Assembly (NCBI GenBank): GCA_035610835.1
Contig: CM069457.1
Location: forward strand, 44,743,319 to 44,807,318
Length of the DNA stretch: 64,000 bases
Source of the DNA: Ophiura sarsii
Lineage: Eukaryota > Echinodermata > Ophiuroidea > Amphilepidida > Ophiuridae
Reading direction: 5' to 3'
Under the pieces are notes generated by a model. The model was given only the letters and a program-made list of their open reading frames with translations, had not been told where the DNA came from and did no database searches. Below, in pieces: positions 21,095-33,990 of the stretch. Position 1 is the first letter of the stretch; every line of letters starts with the position of its first letter. The translations under genes and the position numbers were made by a program.

Positions 21095-23777
21095 CTCGAT
21101 GATCTTGATCAACCATGTAAACGTGTTGAGCCACTAGGGGAAATTGCTTTGTGGAAAGAGTAATTTTGCTAAAGTAATATTCAGTATTTACCATTACTAA
21201 TTGATATCCCTATAAGTTCCATGGTAATACTTTGATTGCCCAATCCTTTGCTCGATGCTGTAGCAAATTCAACAAAACAAAAAATGTGGCCGTGCGTCTC
21301 AAGGTCGGCATCTCAATATGGGCGCTGTGACATTTTTCTTAAAAATACTTTAAAAAAGAAAGTGAATACCTACACCCTTCATGTTGGTATTTTTGTAAAG
21401 CCTAATTCGTCACCAAACCAAGGATTCCGTTGGTGCCTACTAATTTTGAATACAACATCTAGGGCTTTCGTTACCCATATCATAAAAATAGCCATTTTAG
21501 ATTTGTTGGACAAATTCCTTCCTAAAACTGTATAGTTGTACTGGGGTAGGGTTTCTACTTTTTCAGGTATATTGTTTTGAATGCGTGAAGACGTAATTTT
21601 AAGACATTTTAGGTGCGTCCCTAAACAGGTTATAACCTTAATTAAGACGCACAGTGGTGTAAAAGGTTATCATGGTAATTAAGTGTAATATATTAAAGCT
21701 CATGCAAATATCAAACCCAAACAAATATGAAATGTTTAATGATCAAAAATACCACAATCATTAATAACATATTGTTCTAAAAGTGGCAAGCCCGATATTT
21801 CTCATAGCTGATCAAACATATCCTTATATTGACAAGGGATATACAATTAAACTGAATTTCAATTTCAAATTCGGCTAAATATTGTAGTCTAATATAACAA
21901 TGTATAGGGTGTACACGGAAGTAAATAAACACAGGTACCATTCTTTGACTGTTATCGACAGTGTTAGTGCGTGTGTAAAGGAACTTTTGTATAATCCTAT
22001 ATTGACCTATACTTAATTTCGAATTCTTGTATTGGAAACTATATATGTGAAATCAACGATCCGCGAGGGCAATTCAACTTGTCGGGTCTGGGTTCATAGT
22101 TATTTTGACACACGTGAGGTCAACACTTTCCACAATAGGTATTGGCAGACTAATATGGGAAAATCATGAAAATGTGTTTATTTATTTCTTGTTATATAGC
22201 ATGAGGTTGTACTAGGGAGGTTTTTTTTTCTTCGGGAGTTTACGTGCACGGTTGCGCAAGTCAATGTTTGTGACGTTCAGAATTGGCTAGACATCTCATT
22301 GTGTTTTGTTTGAACAAGTTGAAAATGAAACAATGAGCTAAAATCTGTCGTTTTTGTATATAACGATGTCGACCCTTTTTGAAATACCGAACTTTTTAGT
22401 GCCCGGGTAGCGAATTTATTAACCGTACTCACTCACTGTATAAATGTATTGCTGTACAATGTACATGTGCTATGCATTTTACTCCGTCAGGTATCAAATG
22501 TTGTTTACGGTAATAAAGATCGCGCCCGGGTACACATGCAAGAGTTATGCGGCCGATTGCTGGAGCGTGATTGGTTATAGCACGCCGTACGTCATGTAAT
22601 TTTATTTCACTACGACATTGCGAAAACAGTGTTCCTGACGCGTGGTCTTAACTGTATGTTTATAAAGCTGAGAGTATACGAATTATTTTATCAAGGTGCA
22701 GTATTAAATATAATATTGCTTTGTTCTCTAAAAACACGCACGTGTAATTGTCATTAAATGATGAAACAAGAAACATCCCTGCATCTTACTCAAATAGGTA
22801 ACAATTAAAGCAAAAGAACGTGATCTGTTTTCAAATGTGTACATTATGTTTTCCTTTTGTCACTCAAAGGGACACTCCGGGCACGGCGCCCTCATTTTTG
22901 TGGTCAATTATAAGCCTTCATTTTGTATGTCAATTATATTTACTTACGAGAAAACAACACATACAATTATAACCAGTCAAAAGAGAGGATTGTTGTTAGT
23001 GCTACTTTTGTGGAAAGACACGTCATTAAACACAGGCTTGGGTCAAGGGTGTACGACTCAACTTGCCGAAATGAAGATACGGATCGGGGGATCCAAAATA
23101 TGTCATTTCTTTGTCGACATTTCTTGTATGACCCTCATAAACAAAAGCTATTATTTGTATCACCTTTCCCTATTGGGATAATTATTTGTATGTCCCCACG
23201 AATAAACACACTTTTTTTAAATCGGAGAATGTTTAGTATTTAAACCCTGTGCAAATAATTTCAGGAAAATATTGACCTTTTACCTATTTTGCCCTATATC
23301 TCGGAACATTAGACCACCGTTCCCATGCTGGGATTTTCTAGGACTTTCAGTATGGTTATTTATTTTTATTTTTAGGGGAGCTGTTTTTGAGCGGGAAACA
23401 TCCCGATTTTCTATTAAGTGTCTTGTATTAAGATTTACTTCAGTTCTGAAAAATTATGTTGGGAAGTGGAATATGTTATACATTATATATATGATGTGAT
23501 GTGATAATATGATTAAGATAGGCAATAAAACAAAGGAAAAAACGAACAAAACCTCTTGTAATTTACTCACGTTCGTCCGTCTCATTCTAAACGATGTTGA
23601 AAGTATATTTTCAAGACACAGACCACATCCCTGTTCAACGAGTAATACTACATAATTTGTTTTACAAAACATCACACATTGCAAATGAAAACTTTTATTT
23701 ACTGCATTTATTACTATTATATACACTATATTATCATCTTTTATTGAGTTTCTAAATATTACACTGCTTAATATTAA
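21095..23777. other. Intergenic, no gene seen
   Basis: AT-rich. Plus-strand frames of about 100 residues at 21236-21535 and 22837-23243 overlap in competing frames, have no domain and lack splice context. Confidence 0.5.
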
Positions 23778-24176
23778 GGGGATGTGGACCCTCAGCATAG
23801 CCTCCGTAAAACCGCTGTAACTCCTTCATTATTCATTTAATCTATATGCATTTTCTTGCAGAAAAGAGTTCAATGAATCCAACTATGATTGTGAAATTGA
23901 CAATTTTGGAAAAATTATTTAAAATACGTTTTTGACCCATTTTAGGTTTAGAAAAGATAACTAAAAATATATTTTGTCAAATTTTGTTATACTAGTTTTA
24001 TTACTATCCTAATAAAATTCCCTATAGGAACGTTTTTGTATTTTTGAATATCTTATTCATTTTTTGAATTATAGACCAAAAAGTGCAAACAAATGTTATT
24101 ATCTCAAAAGGGAAAAGTCTGACAAATAAAAGTGCTAACAAGTTTTATGGAGGCTATGCTGAGGGTCCACACCCCC
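23778..24176. mobile_element. 399-bp MITE flanked by TTAA
   Basis: The ends match in inverted orientation: ATGTGGACCCTCAGCATAGC at the left and GCTATGCTGAGGGTCCACAC at the right. A TTAA tetranucleotide borders each side (23774-23777 and 24177-24180). TTAA targets are used by piggyBac and Kolobok elements; without a transposase the two cannot be told apart. Confidence 0.87.
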
Positions 24177-24180
24177 TTAA

Positions 24181-26934
24181 TATAACGATAATAATGTAAT
24201 TCAAAATATCCCGTTTGAGTTTATAACATTCATAACAAAGATTTATTAAAACGATAATGTAATCTTGATTATGAAGAACTTTGTTAAAAAGTATTACATT
24301 ATATGAGCTATGGCATTAATACCAAGACATAAGATTAATAAAACTATGACTTAAGACTAACCGAAAATCTGAGAACTAGAAAACTCAGGCATTTTGCCTT
24401 AAAATTAATACTGACGACCGATACATTTATTTAATTATAGGTAAACGTCTATTTTTGTTTAATAGTTATTAAGTCTAAATCTTAAACATCTTTGTTTCAG
24501 TTGTACATATCGTGGACGTAAAAGTGTTCATAAGTCTTCGTACAGTAAACAACCTAGAATCTAGTACCGTCATAGATTAATATAAAAACAACAACATATA
24601 TACAGAACAATGATGTTTTTCATCTGCATTCTGAGTATTAAACCATAGAACAATGTAAATAATTTGGCATATGTACAACAAATCCATACATTATTGAATT
24701 TGTTCAATACCACAAAAAGTTGATACCATTTGAAGTCATTCAGATATTTGAATTTAAGACAAAATCTGATTAGTTTTGAGTTTCATTACAATATTTAGAA
24801 ATTGGCCGGATGTAATCCTTTGACTAACTGGGGCGGGCAGTATCGGTGGGATATGTTGGTCGATTTTCCGCGTTGAAAAAAAATTCTAAAAAAAGTGTGG
24901 GGGCGGTAGATTTAGGGTTAAGAAACAATACGGACGATTCTAAATACGTGTAACTTATCGAGTTAATCGTTAAACATTTGACACGTTTGTAAATTAGCTC
25001 CCCCTCTCATAAAATGACAATAATTAAAAAGATAAACCCAAAGCGTATAGTTTCTGAAACGTTCACGGATCGGTAGATCCCAGGTTCAATTTCTAGCCGA
25101 AAAAATGATTGTGTTCATTTCTTGACCACCACGAGGGAAAGATTTAATTATAATCCAGCTATACGGAGAAATCTTAACCTAGTTAATTAACTGGACACGT
25201 GACTACTGTTGATCTGGTTATGGAAATAAACGGGATAGGAGAATATTGTTTACATTCGAGACGGCCTACACACTGTTTGATTTGGAACTGCATTATAGCA
25301 TACAGGTTTTTTTAACAACGTTTTTAGATACGATTTCGTTGACGGAAAACATTGATTTTAAGACACGATTTATACCCATTTCAGCGATGTTTAGCAGAAG
25401 GGGGAATGATTATCGATCATACATCCAAGTCCATTAATAGCATGAACATAATACTGCTGGTAAACCTGATCGGCAATACTATTTGATGACAGTCAGCGCT
25501 ATTAACATGGTCGCTTTCACTAGTCACGTGTCCAGTAAATTTACTTTATTTCATTGGGTCTCGGTTTTACACGTCCTGGTGTTAAGCACTTTGCATACTC
25601 CACTACGCTCTGACTCTTTGAGCTCTCACACATGCGTAGTAGATCCGCCACAACCAAATGACTCGGCATGTTTGGACACAGGTGGTTAACGCTTGTTATA
25701 GTTTTAGGTCTTACACTGAAAACCGGAATGAAAAGTTGTATTATTCAAAACATCTCATGATATGTTTTTAATGAAATAAATGTTTTAGGATGAGTCCTTT
25801 CTGAAAAAGATGGTTCAGTACACCAATCAAATCATATCAATCATTAATGGGTTTTTTCTTTGTATTCTAAATACTTAAATCACAGAAATCGTCCAAAACA
25901 TATTGTTATGGGCTATTCCACACAATTGGGAGCAATTGCTTTTATATATCGGTCTTTGACCCGGAAAATTTTACTACAAGTGTATATCTACGCTGTTTAT
26001 TAATTAATACATGTATTACGCTAACATCTTGGCGGGTTCTACTCTGAACACCTTACTTTTCCACACTTTGAACGTTCATATGTACACTGAAAGGCTTTCA
26101 AAACCACAACAAAACATGTTTTCACTACTCGAGTGTAATTCTCAACTCAATTAATGCACAACAAACTTACCAACTAGTAGTTAGTATCATACATACAAGC
26201 ACCAATGACAATTGAACTAAAACCAATGCAAATGTGACAGATTCTTATTGGAAAAAATTGGATTGCTTTATTTTAATTTTCATTGCTACTTATGGTCAAT
26301 ACCCACGAGCCATGATACCTATTATACTAGTTTTGCAGTACAACCTAAGTCTAACACAATTCATGTGACCCTTTACCTGTCAAAACTATGTTTGACTTAT
26401 GTCACGAGGTAGGGGTGTGTCTGTGTCATAGATCTTTGGTGTATACACTGGCGCGCTCATCATTTGTACGGAAAGTTCCGGGTTCGAATAACGGCCGGTG
26501 CTCCGAAATGTTGCTGGTATATTTCAGTGAGTTGTTATATGTATAGACGGTACGTGACACTACGAAGTAATTCGCGCTTCATACGCTAAGTATGAAACAT
26601 ACAGAACTATGTACAAGGAACCACAAATTCAAATTCAATATTTCATAAATCCGTTGCAGCATTCATTTTGAAGAGATTAGTGTAAACTTTAATGCTATTA
26701 TCAATGAGCTTTATAAGCATAGTCTAGGCTGATTAAAATAGAAAACAAATCTACAACATTTGCAACACATAGAGAAACTGTATACTTCGTGCGCTTGGAG
26801 TATACTAAATTAACAGATTCGCATACCTTAGCAAGCACAACCATATTGTAATATTTGCTAGCAATCGTCTGAATAAGTATTCATACTAACTTGATCCACA
26901 AGTATAAGGATAAGTATTGAATGATATTGAAATA
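24181..26934. other. Intergenic; possible degenerate tRNA-derived repeats
   Basis: No gene is recognised. CCGGGTTCGAATAACGG at about 26484 is a good B box preceded by a weak A box, so 26425-26505 may be an old SINE head. A weaker B-box-like AGGTTCAATTTC sits near 25083. Frames at 25246-25689 are short and carry no domain. Confidence 0.4.
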
Positions 26935-27690
26935 TCTGCAACAAACAAAATCAAAGCTCAGCCTTACCCAATATCAAACATAAATCTAAAGCATAATTGT
27001 ATTTATATGTCATTGGTAATGTTGGAACAACCTACCCTAAACTAAAGCAGTATTCTAAGTAAAACGGATTGTGAGCCTCCGAGGAATGGCATCACCCGGT
27101 ATCAAAATCAAAACTCATCCTTACCAAATATCAAAACTTAATCTAAAACATATGTAATTGGTAAAACGTCTGGATATAAAGTTGAATATATCTTAACTTA
27201 ATTGGTAAAATTATGAGACCAATCTAACGTAAACGTTTGGAAATACAAAGCTTTGAATAGAGTGTGATTTTGGCAATAAACCACCAATGCGTTCCATCTG
27301 TGCGTTGTGTGCAAGTTTTCCCTGTATGGAGTTTATTCTCTAAAATAACTTTCACAAACGAAACGAAATTTTCAGCTATTTTATACGCTCTCAAGTATTG
27401 TTCGACCAAGTTTCGGGACACGCTGTAGTTGAATACCCTAAACTAAGCAATATTCTGAGTATACATGATTATTTGAGCTTCAGTGGAATGGCGTATCACA
27501 GGGTATCAAAATCGAAGCTCAGCCTTACCCATCAACCAAAAATCTAAAAGATAATTGTATGCATATATCATTGGTAATTTAGGACTAAGTTAAACTTAAG
27601 CAATATTCTAAGTATAGATGATTATTTGAGCCTCCTGGGAATAGCGTATCAAAATATATCCACAAGGTATAACAATCGCTGCTTACACAC
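26935..27690. repeat. Diverged tandem repeat of about 160 bp
   Basis: Related blocks recur near 26945, 27103 and 27505. Each has AAATC(A/G)AA(A/G)CTCA followed by CCTTACC, then a segment ending in CATTGGTAAT or AATTGGTAAA, then a CTAAACTAAGCAATATTCT-type stretch. The middle of the array (about 27170-27420) is interrupted by unrelated sequence. Confidence 0.6.
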
Positions 27691-27952
27691 CACACACCGG
27701 TATGGACTATCGGTGACATTATCGGTGACTGCATATAGTGAGAGTGTTGGTAGATAATTGACCTGCTAAACTGTTTCTAGAACTTGGATTCAAAATCTAA
27801 AACACGGGGTGGGCAAATAATGGGAATTCTGGGCGATGCCAGCAGAGCTAATACTTGCAGTGCGTATGCATTGTAAATTTATCCAGAAGGTAAAATAAAA
27901 TGTGTTGTAAAAGTAATTAAGAGACAAATCTGAAAGTCATAGATTGGCTATA

Positions 27953-28634
27953 TGTGACCTGGCACCACAAAATGAGAGTAAAGTCTCAAAACAAATATTA
28001 AAAAAAATTATTCGCATTTGCAGTAAGTAGATGTCCTCAGGTTTAAAATGTTACCAAAGTTGGTATAATAGGCCATTTCAGAGTGAAATTATGATAAATT
28101 GAAGTTAATCACCGCTGAATTATTGAATTAGAGAAAAAGGCCAGTGAATCTTATCGTCACTTGGGTGTACAAATGCCAATCACAGGTCTTGATAGAAAGA
28201 TTGTTTATGCCAAAGACCTCGTATTAAACTGCCTCTCATTGGAATATACAGGGTTCAAACTACTAGTAATAGCTTCGGAAAGCCTGACCTTTAACAGTGT
28301 TTAAGACCATACGAAATTTGCTATAAGGGATACTATTTTAAACCCTTGGAAATGACGATGTATCATGGTAATTTCGAGACATTTATAAACATTATTCCTC
28401 TCTTTGCGTTCATTTCTTGAGATGTAAGAATAAAATTCCCTCTCTAAAATGACTTAAAAAGACATTTAGACCCAACATATTTGTTTTATTACGGAATGTG
28501 ATACATAAATAGTTTATCTTTCCGAAAATGAAATTATCTCACTTTCGACCTCCCCTCGCCAAATCGACTATTTCAGGCCATAACTCAAAATCAGCCCCAG
28601 CGATTTTACCCTCATTTTGTTGTGCCAGGTCACA
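27953..28634. mobile_element. 682-bp TA-flanked TIR element
   Basis: The left end is TGTGACCTGGCACCACAAAA and the right end its inverted counterpart (TTTGTTGTGCCAGGTCACA), with TA at both borders (27951-27952 and 28635-28636). It has no coding capacity and is consistent with a Tc1/mariner-type MITE. It lies about 340 bp beyond the stop codon of gene A. Confidence 0.82.
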
Positions 28635-28827
28635 TATGGGCACCGTAATTCATCAAAATGCTGTTTTCTTACATCTAAGCAATAACTATTGAACAAATAA
28701 AATCAAATAAACTATAAACCTACCAACCGTATTATACAATACCACTCAATAATCATGATATACAGTATGGAGTTATGGGCAGAATAGGCGCATTCCCAAA
28801 GTGGCGCCAACCTTGTATATAAAATGT

Positions 28828-28833
28828 TTTATT
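28828..28833 (-). terminator. Candidate poly(A) signal of gene A
   Basis: AATAAA on the minus strand, about 140 bases downstream of the gene A stop codon and before the MITE at 27953-28634. Placement is normal for a short 3' UTR. The cleavage site itself cannot be seen. Confidence 0.5.
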
Positions 28834-28971
28834 TCTAAATCAATCGATCGATATTTTAGTTTGGAAGAGGGCTCTAATATGAATTGTTTCTATAGCAAAT
28901 CAAATTTCAAGCAGGGGACGCCGGAACCTATTCTTTGCCATGGACGCTTTCTACCATCGCTATACCACTAA

Positions 28972-29311
28972 TTATATGATTGCGTACATAGGGGCGTTTT
29001 TGTCAGCAGCTGTATTCCCTTTTAAGTCCTGGTAGGACTGCTCTTCCTCCACAGCGTCTAAATCAAGACCTTGATACTCTGTCTCCTCCTTGATATTGAC
29101 ATCTTCATAAGCTGATCCATCACTTGGAGCTCGAGGCGACATCTTGGTCTCCATAGCTATGTTGACTTCATACCCTGTCTCCACGGTTTGTGAGCGTTGT
29201 TGTTGTTGTTGTTTTGCCATCATCTCCTTCTTGGCATCAATTTCATCGTAGATACCATTCTCGTCATTTGTTGTTTCCTTTTGTGTTTCCTTTATGGGGG
29301 CTTTTCTCCTT
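28972..29311 (-). CDS. Gene A: terminal exon, tyrosine-rich cytoplasmic tail
   Basis: The acceptor (TTGCACACAG) joins in phase 2 to the transmembrane exon, and the frame ends at TAA (28972-28974). The tail has about 113 residues. It starts with a basic stop-transfer RRRK and becomes strongly acidic, with a five-glutamine run. Six tyrosines occur in the contexts YDEI, YEVN, YEDV, YQGL, YQDL and YAII, the last at the extreme C-terminus. YQGL and YQDL are separated by ten residues, within the 6-12 spacing of an ITAM. No kinase, phosphatase or other catalytic domain is present. Inferred role: after phosphorylation by Src-family or similar kinases, recruit SH2-domain proteins. Whether it truly acts as an ITAM is unproven. 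Confidence 0.88.
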
Positions 29312-29624
29312 CTGTGTGCAAACAGATTCAAAACGTGATAAACGTTATTTTCAAAAGTGTATTATGTTTTATACACTGCCGCGCAAACGTATTTGCCCCG
29401 GGAAGCTTGCGAGTTATCACTCTGTTGTCAACACTGTATTAAGCAATCAGAAAAATCGCCGTAGTAAATCACCTCATGAATATCAATTAGCTCATTATCG
29501 GTAGTGCAACGCTATGGAAATTTTCAACTGAGATCAACTGGTGTTGGGAAACCCCATGTGCATAAATATATAAATGATTACTGGCATGCGCAGTTTAATG
29601 GAATACCTTCAAAAGGAGCAATTC
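29312..29624. other. Gene A intron, nothing recognised
   Basis: Start of the roughly 4.6-kb intron between the tail and transmembrane exons. Plus-strand frames here are antisense to the tail exon. Confidence 0.5.
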
Positions 29625-30285
29625 CAGCTGAGTCAAAAAGAAGTTTACCCGGATTGGTGATGTTTTAAAAACAAAACAAATGACACTCGAGAGTTAAGTA
29701 AAGCATATATTTAACAAGCATTCTCTCCTGCTTATTAGGAAAAAATAATGACACAAATTGATAATTGCTAAGAGGAGTTATGCCTATTTTAATAAAGGTA
29801 CTCATTTTGCAAGCTGTCCACGGAATACTTGACAAAACAAATGTAAAGTAAGCATTTTAGCTTGACAAAACATGAGCGCTTTCAGTAAAACAGGCATAAA
29901 TTCTCTAGGAATGATCAATTTGCTTTATTGATTTTCTCTAATAAGCAGCAGAGTATGTTTGGTAAATAAATGCTTTACTGAACTTTTAAGTGTCATTCAT
30001 TTGTTTTGAAAAACATCACCAATCTCGGTCAATATAGGAAGTACGCAGCTAAAATGCATACTTTACATTTGTTTGGTCAAGTATTCCGTGGACAGCTTGC
30101 AAAATAAGTTCCTTTATTAAAATAGACATAACTCCTCTTAGCAATGCTCAATTTGTGTCATTCCTTTTTCCTAAAAAGCAGGAGAGAATGCCTGTTAAAT
30201 ATATGCTTTACTGAACTCTCGAGTGTCATTTTTTAAAAATTTTAAACATCACCAATCCGGGTAAACTTCTTTTTGACTCACCCTG
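29625..30285. mobile_element. Inverted-repeat element with three copies of an arm
   Basis: The left end TGAGTCAAAAAGAAGTTTAC is inverted at the right end (GTAAACTTCTTTTTGACTCA, then CCCTG|TA). Long arms repeat inside: a segment containing CTGTCCACGGAATACTTGAC near 29815 is found inverted near 30080. Another arm segment is present a third time near 29940-30035. It is a foldback-type non-autonomous element, possibly mariner-like given the TA at the right border; the left border is decayed. Confidence 0.75.
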
Positions 30286-31415
30286 TACTTGTCTGATCTC
30301 AAATAATTATTTCATTCAAAAGACTCATTTATTGTAAGTCACGCCCGATATCTTCTTATCTGCGGTGCGTTTGGCCAATTATAAGAAATAGCTAGAACAG
30401 CGATATAAGGATTTCCCCGAATGTGAAATAGGCCATGCACAAACAGCTGGTTTTGATTAAAGGCGCACTACCGGACTTACATTACTCCCCCTGCGATTAA
30501 CAAAATGGTATTTTTTGTACGATTCTACTGTATTATCACATATAGGTGGGTCTGCAAGAGCCAACACCCAACCTGTTTTACAACTTTTCGTCGGTACATT
30601 CATGCCTCGTCGGCACACCCCTTCCCACAAATAAAAAAGTCTGCTATGCAATGTTTATTTCCTTTAACCAATCTTATACATTAAGACGGAGTTGGTGATT
30701 TTGTTTCCGGTTTGAGTTGTTTTTTGTACCAGGCATCAGTTCCACACCACGCCACGAAAACTTACGTACTTGGTGTCATTTTATCCCGTTATTCCTCTTA
30801 TTGTGCCCATCGACATTGATTTAGGTAGCATCATCACGTAAAGTGTCAAATAATATGATTTTTCAATTAATTAACAAGGAATTATGGGGAATTAGAGGTC
30901 GTAAAAAGGTCATCGGAATTAGAACCCGAAATCGCGTTGTTGTGAACGCCATCTTGGATTAACGGAACGATATGATTGACCGCCGTTTGACTGGCGAAAA
31001 ACCCTTCAGAAAAGAAATTAGGTGGCGCACCTAACGCAAGTACACCAAATTTCAGAATCATCAGATACCATTAATCATAACCTTATTCCGCATTTCCCCT
31101 AAATTAAAAGTTGCAAATTTTCATCAAAATCAAATTCATCAAAATCAAATCACGAAAAAAACTCAAAATTCGGCAGCTTTGCAAATTTTTACATGGTGAC
31201 AAATTTTCGATAGATTTAATTATCTAGATACAATCCAGTCCCTAAAATCCATATGAAATGAATAAAATCAGGTTTATTTGTGAACCAAACTTATTTCCTT
31301 GCATGAAACAGTGCTATTGTAATATCAAACGCTGATCAGGTCGTATCTAAAATAATGAATCATTTCATAGGATTTCTGCACCAAAATGTTACTGATAGTG
31401 ATACTGTGTTACTTA
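30286..31415. other. Gene A intron, nothing recognised
   Basis: AT-rich intron sequence without recognised exons or bounded repeats. Confidence 0.5.
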
Positions 31416-32290
31416 TGCACTTATCAATTGCAAGCCCAGCCCCTGGGGACCCGGGGCATGGCTGGAACCATACACGAGTGTACACAAAATGGTGTAGCGG
31501 GGACGTACGCTAATTTAAGGTACACAAATGTACACCCCGGGCGCTTGCTATAAATATTAGAGAGATGCGATGCGCTTGACGGAATAAGCTTAATAACACA
31601 TAGGGAACACATAGAAATGCATTCCGTTATAGTTGCAGAAAGAAATAAGCGACATTAGGACTGCCGGGTGAATACTTTGTCCTGGGAAACATGGGAAATG
31701 GGTGGCCGGGACTCGGTACACTTTGTCCTGGCCAAGGGTAGGGATGTTCATATCATTGACTATAGAGGGCGACATTTTTTTTGAAAAAAGTTGACCAAAA
31801 TATGTAGAAAACTCCATGTTTACCTCTTTTAAATCCAGCGGAAAAAGACAAAAGTACGAAACAAGCTGGGTGTATTCACTGATGTCTAAATAACCCCACA
31901 CAAGCAACTGGACATCATGAAAGTAAACCCTTTTTTACCTAAAATGATTTAAAATGTGCATGACTTGCCCAGTTTTCAGCAATATGAGGCAAACTACTTT
32001 TGGTTATAACCTTTTTATTATTCAGCCTGCAGACAAGGTTGAACCATCATTTTTTATTGTAAAGTACTTTGTTTCCATGTATTCCATTTTCAAAGATATA
32101 ATTTTATTTTCAAAATGTTATGAACATGCCTACCAAGGGGGGACAGGACTGTAGCGGGGACGTACACAAAATGGTGCCCGGCCCTGCGGGGACCGTACAT
32201 GATTGTGGCCGGGACGTCACATGGGCAATTTGTACGTCCCGGCCCTAATCCCCGGGTCCCCCGGGGCCGGGGATGCAAGTGAGAAGTGCA
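31416..32290. mobile_element. 875-bp TIR element with TTA duplication (PIF/Harbinger-like)
   Basis: The ends are imperfect inverted repeats: TGCACTTATCAATTGCA and TGCACTTCTCACTTGCA. Both are followed by a GC-rich stretch containing GGGGACCCGGGG. Three-base TTA flanks both sides (31413-31415 and 32291-32293), as for PIF/Harbinger elements (TWA targets). Multiple GTAC-centred motifs (GGGACGTAC, GTACAC) cluster near the ends. No transposase. Confidence 0.78.
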
Positions 32291-32670
32291 TTAGGTCTGA
32301 GGTTTAGGTGTTATTTTTTCATTTTGCAAAAACCATATTTCCGATGTAAAATACACTTTATAGTACTACCAAATAATGGTGTGCACGTCTATTAGCCGGT
32401 CACTGTAAAATATTTGGTTAAACCACACTTTTGACTCAATTATTGAAAACAATAGCAAAATTGATCTATAATCTTGAAAAAATAGTGTTTCGAAACAATC
32501 AAAACTCTTGCGTACTGTGACATACTCCACCTACATAATACGCTCCAACGCTGTGCTCTGGCCCAACGCTACACGGTAGCCAGCGTTTGGCCAGCGCTGT
32601 TATCATACTTTTTACGCTCAGTGCAGCGCTATCAAGTTGACCTGATTTGAACATGAGCGTTGGATGTAGT

Positions 32671-32784
32671 CAGTGGCGTAGCTAGGTTTTTTTTCAGGGG
32701 GGGCAAGATTTCTAAAATTTTCGTAAAAGGTTGCCCCCAAATTTTTCCAAGTCAGTCACCTCGTGAATTTCACGTAAGTGTGGT

Positions 32785-32836
<52 letters not shown>

Positions 32837-33103
32837 GAAGTCAAAAAATTTCGCACGGACACAAAGTTTCCCAGTCAAAAAAGCACTATAGTCAACAAAT
32901 TTTGGCCAATCCTCAGGGTTTTAAGCAATTTTTTAACAAAAATGGTCATTTATTTTTAAAAACAACGCTAAAATGGTCATTTTTAAATGGTTACCCCGCA
33001 TATAAACACTATATCCAAAGAGAGGAGCGGGGGCACAAAAACGTTCTGTCAGGGAGGGCAACTGCCCCCCTTGCCCCCCCCCCCCCCCTGAGCTACGCCA
33101 CTG
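32671..33103. mobile_element. 433-bp hAT MITE (CAGTGGCGTAGCT family)
   Basis: Begins CAGTGGCGTAGCTAGG and ends GAGCTACGCCACTG, flanked by a perfect 8-bp duplication GATGTAGT (32663-32670 and 33104-33111). Both ends pass quickly into G- or C-rich runs. The element contains the longest homopolymer of the window, listed separately. Confidence 0.92.
32785..32835 (+). repeat. 51-base poly-G tract
   Basis: Uninterrupted G run, preceded by TGTGGT, inside the hAT MITE. Length in the assembly should be treated as uncertain because such tracts are hard to read. Confidence 0.9.
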
Positions 33104-33111
33104 GATGTAGT

Positions 33112-33887
33112 GTTCACACTCTCTCAAAAAGCGTTGATTAACCAAATTAGCGTAAAACACCGCTTGCTGATGCTGATCAAGCGTTGTCAAGTTGAACCTT
33201 TTCATAAGCTGGGATGCGCATGTATGAGAGCGCAAGCGTTGGAGGTTGAGTATGTTCGCAGCTTTACTTCATTCCACTCGGCACAACTGCAGAATGCTAC
33301 GTTTCATAAATCCAGGCACAACTAAGATTTTTGCCATGCCAATTTTGTTGAAGTTGGATGTTTTTACCAGGGAAGAGAATTGGGGGGGGGGGGGGGGGGG
33401 GTGATTGGCCAAAGTGGACCTTTTTACAGAAATATGGACCTTCAGTCAACTAAAGCCTTTTTTACGTTCATAAAAATCAATGGGGAATTTTAATACATCG
33501 TAGCCAGAGGAGGGGTGGGGTGAGGCGATTGCCCTCAAAATTAGAGTCATGTCATTGTCAGTTAAGATTTGCCACTGTCGGTTGAGATTGGCAGCGTTTG
33601 TTGTGATTTTGTCGGTTGAGATTGGAATGTTGAAAATTTGGTTATTGAAGCCAAGGTTTTTCTCTCACAGTTGCGTCAACCATGCATTAACCTAGCTTCA
33701 CCTGCGCGTAGCACGGGTTTTTGCTAGTATTAGTTACAATTGAGTTTCATGAAACGTTGCCATCGATTATTGGATGAGAAAGAAATGGCGATATCTGAGA
33801 CCGCAAGCCGGTTGTCTTTTTTTGTATCGGTAGTAACATAATGATTATCCACACTAAACCATGGAAACACATTTTTTCATAACGTAC
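33112..33887. other. Gene A intron; G20 tract
   Basis: No exon seen. A 20-G run lies at 33382-33401 and GTAGCACGGGTTTTTGCTAG at about 33708 looks like the end of a repeat. It lies directly downstream of the transmembrane exon in the sense of transcription. Confidence 0.5.
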
Positions 33888-33990
33888 CTGTATACTACAA
33901 CGATAGCGATAACGATGATGATGACTAGTATGACTGCTATTGCTACACCGGCGATCAAACCGGTACTACTTGTTGGTCTTGGTGATACAA
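33888..33990 (-). CDS. Gene A: transmembrane exon
   Basis: A 103-bp exon, acceptor TTTTTGTCTGCAG in phase 1 and donor GTACGT in phase 2. It encodes a short Ser/Thr/Pro linker (VSPRPTSST) and then one strongly hydrophobic helix running from GLIAG to VVVY, rich in Ile and Val. The splice joins in frame to a basic cluster on the next exon, which sets a type I orientation with FN3 domains outside and the tail inside. Length and polarity are those of a single-pass receptor. Confidence 0.92.

Noticed and set aside
22837..23243. Two overlapping plus-strand frames over 100 residues.
   Set aside because: Competing frames, no domain, no splice context, no codon pattern.
28972..29504. Plus-strand frames of 81-104 residues over the tail exon.
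   Set aside because: Antisense to a well-supported exon with matching splice sites and phase.
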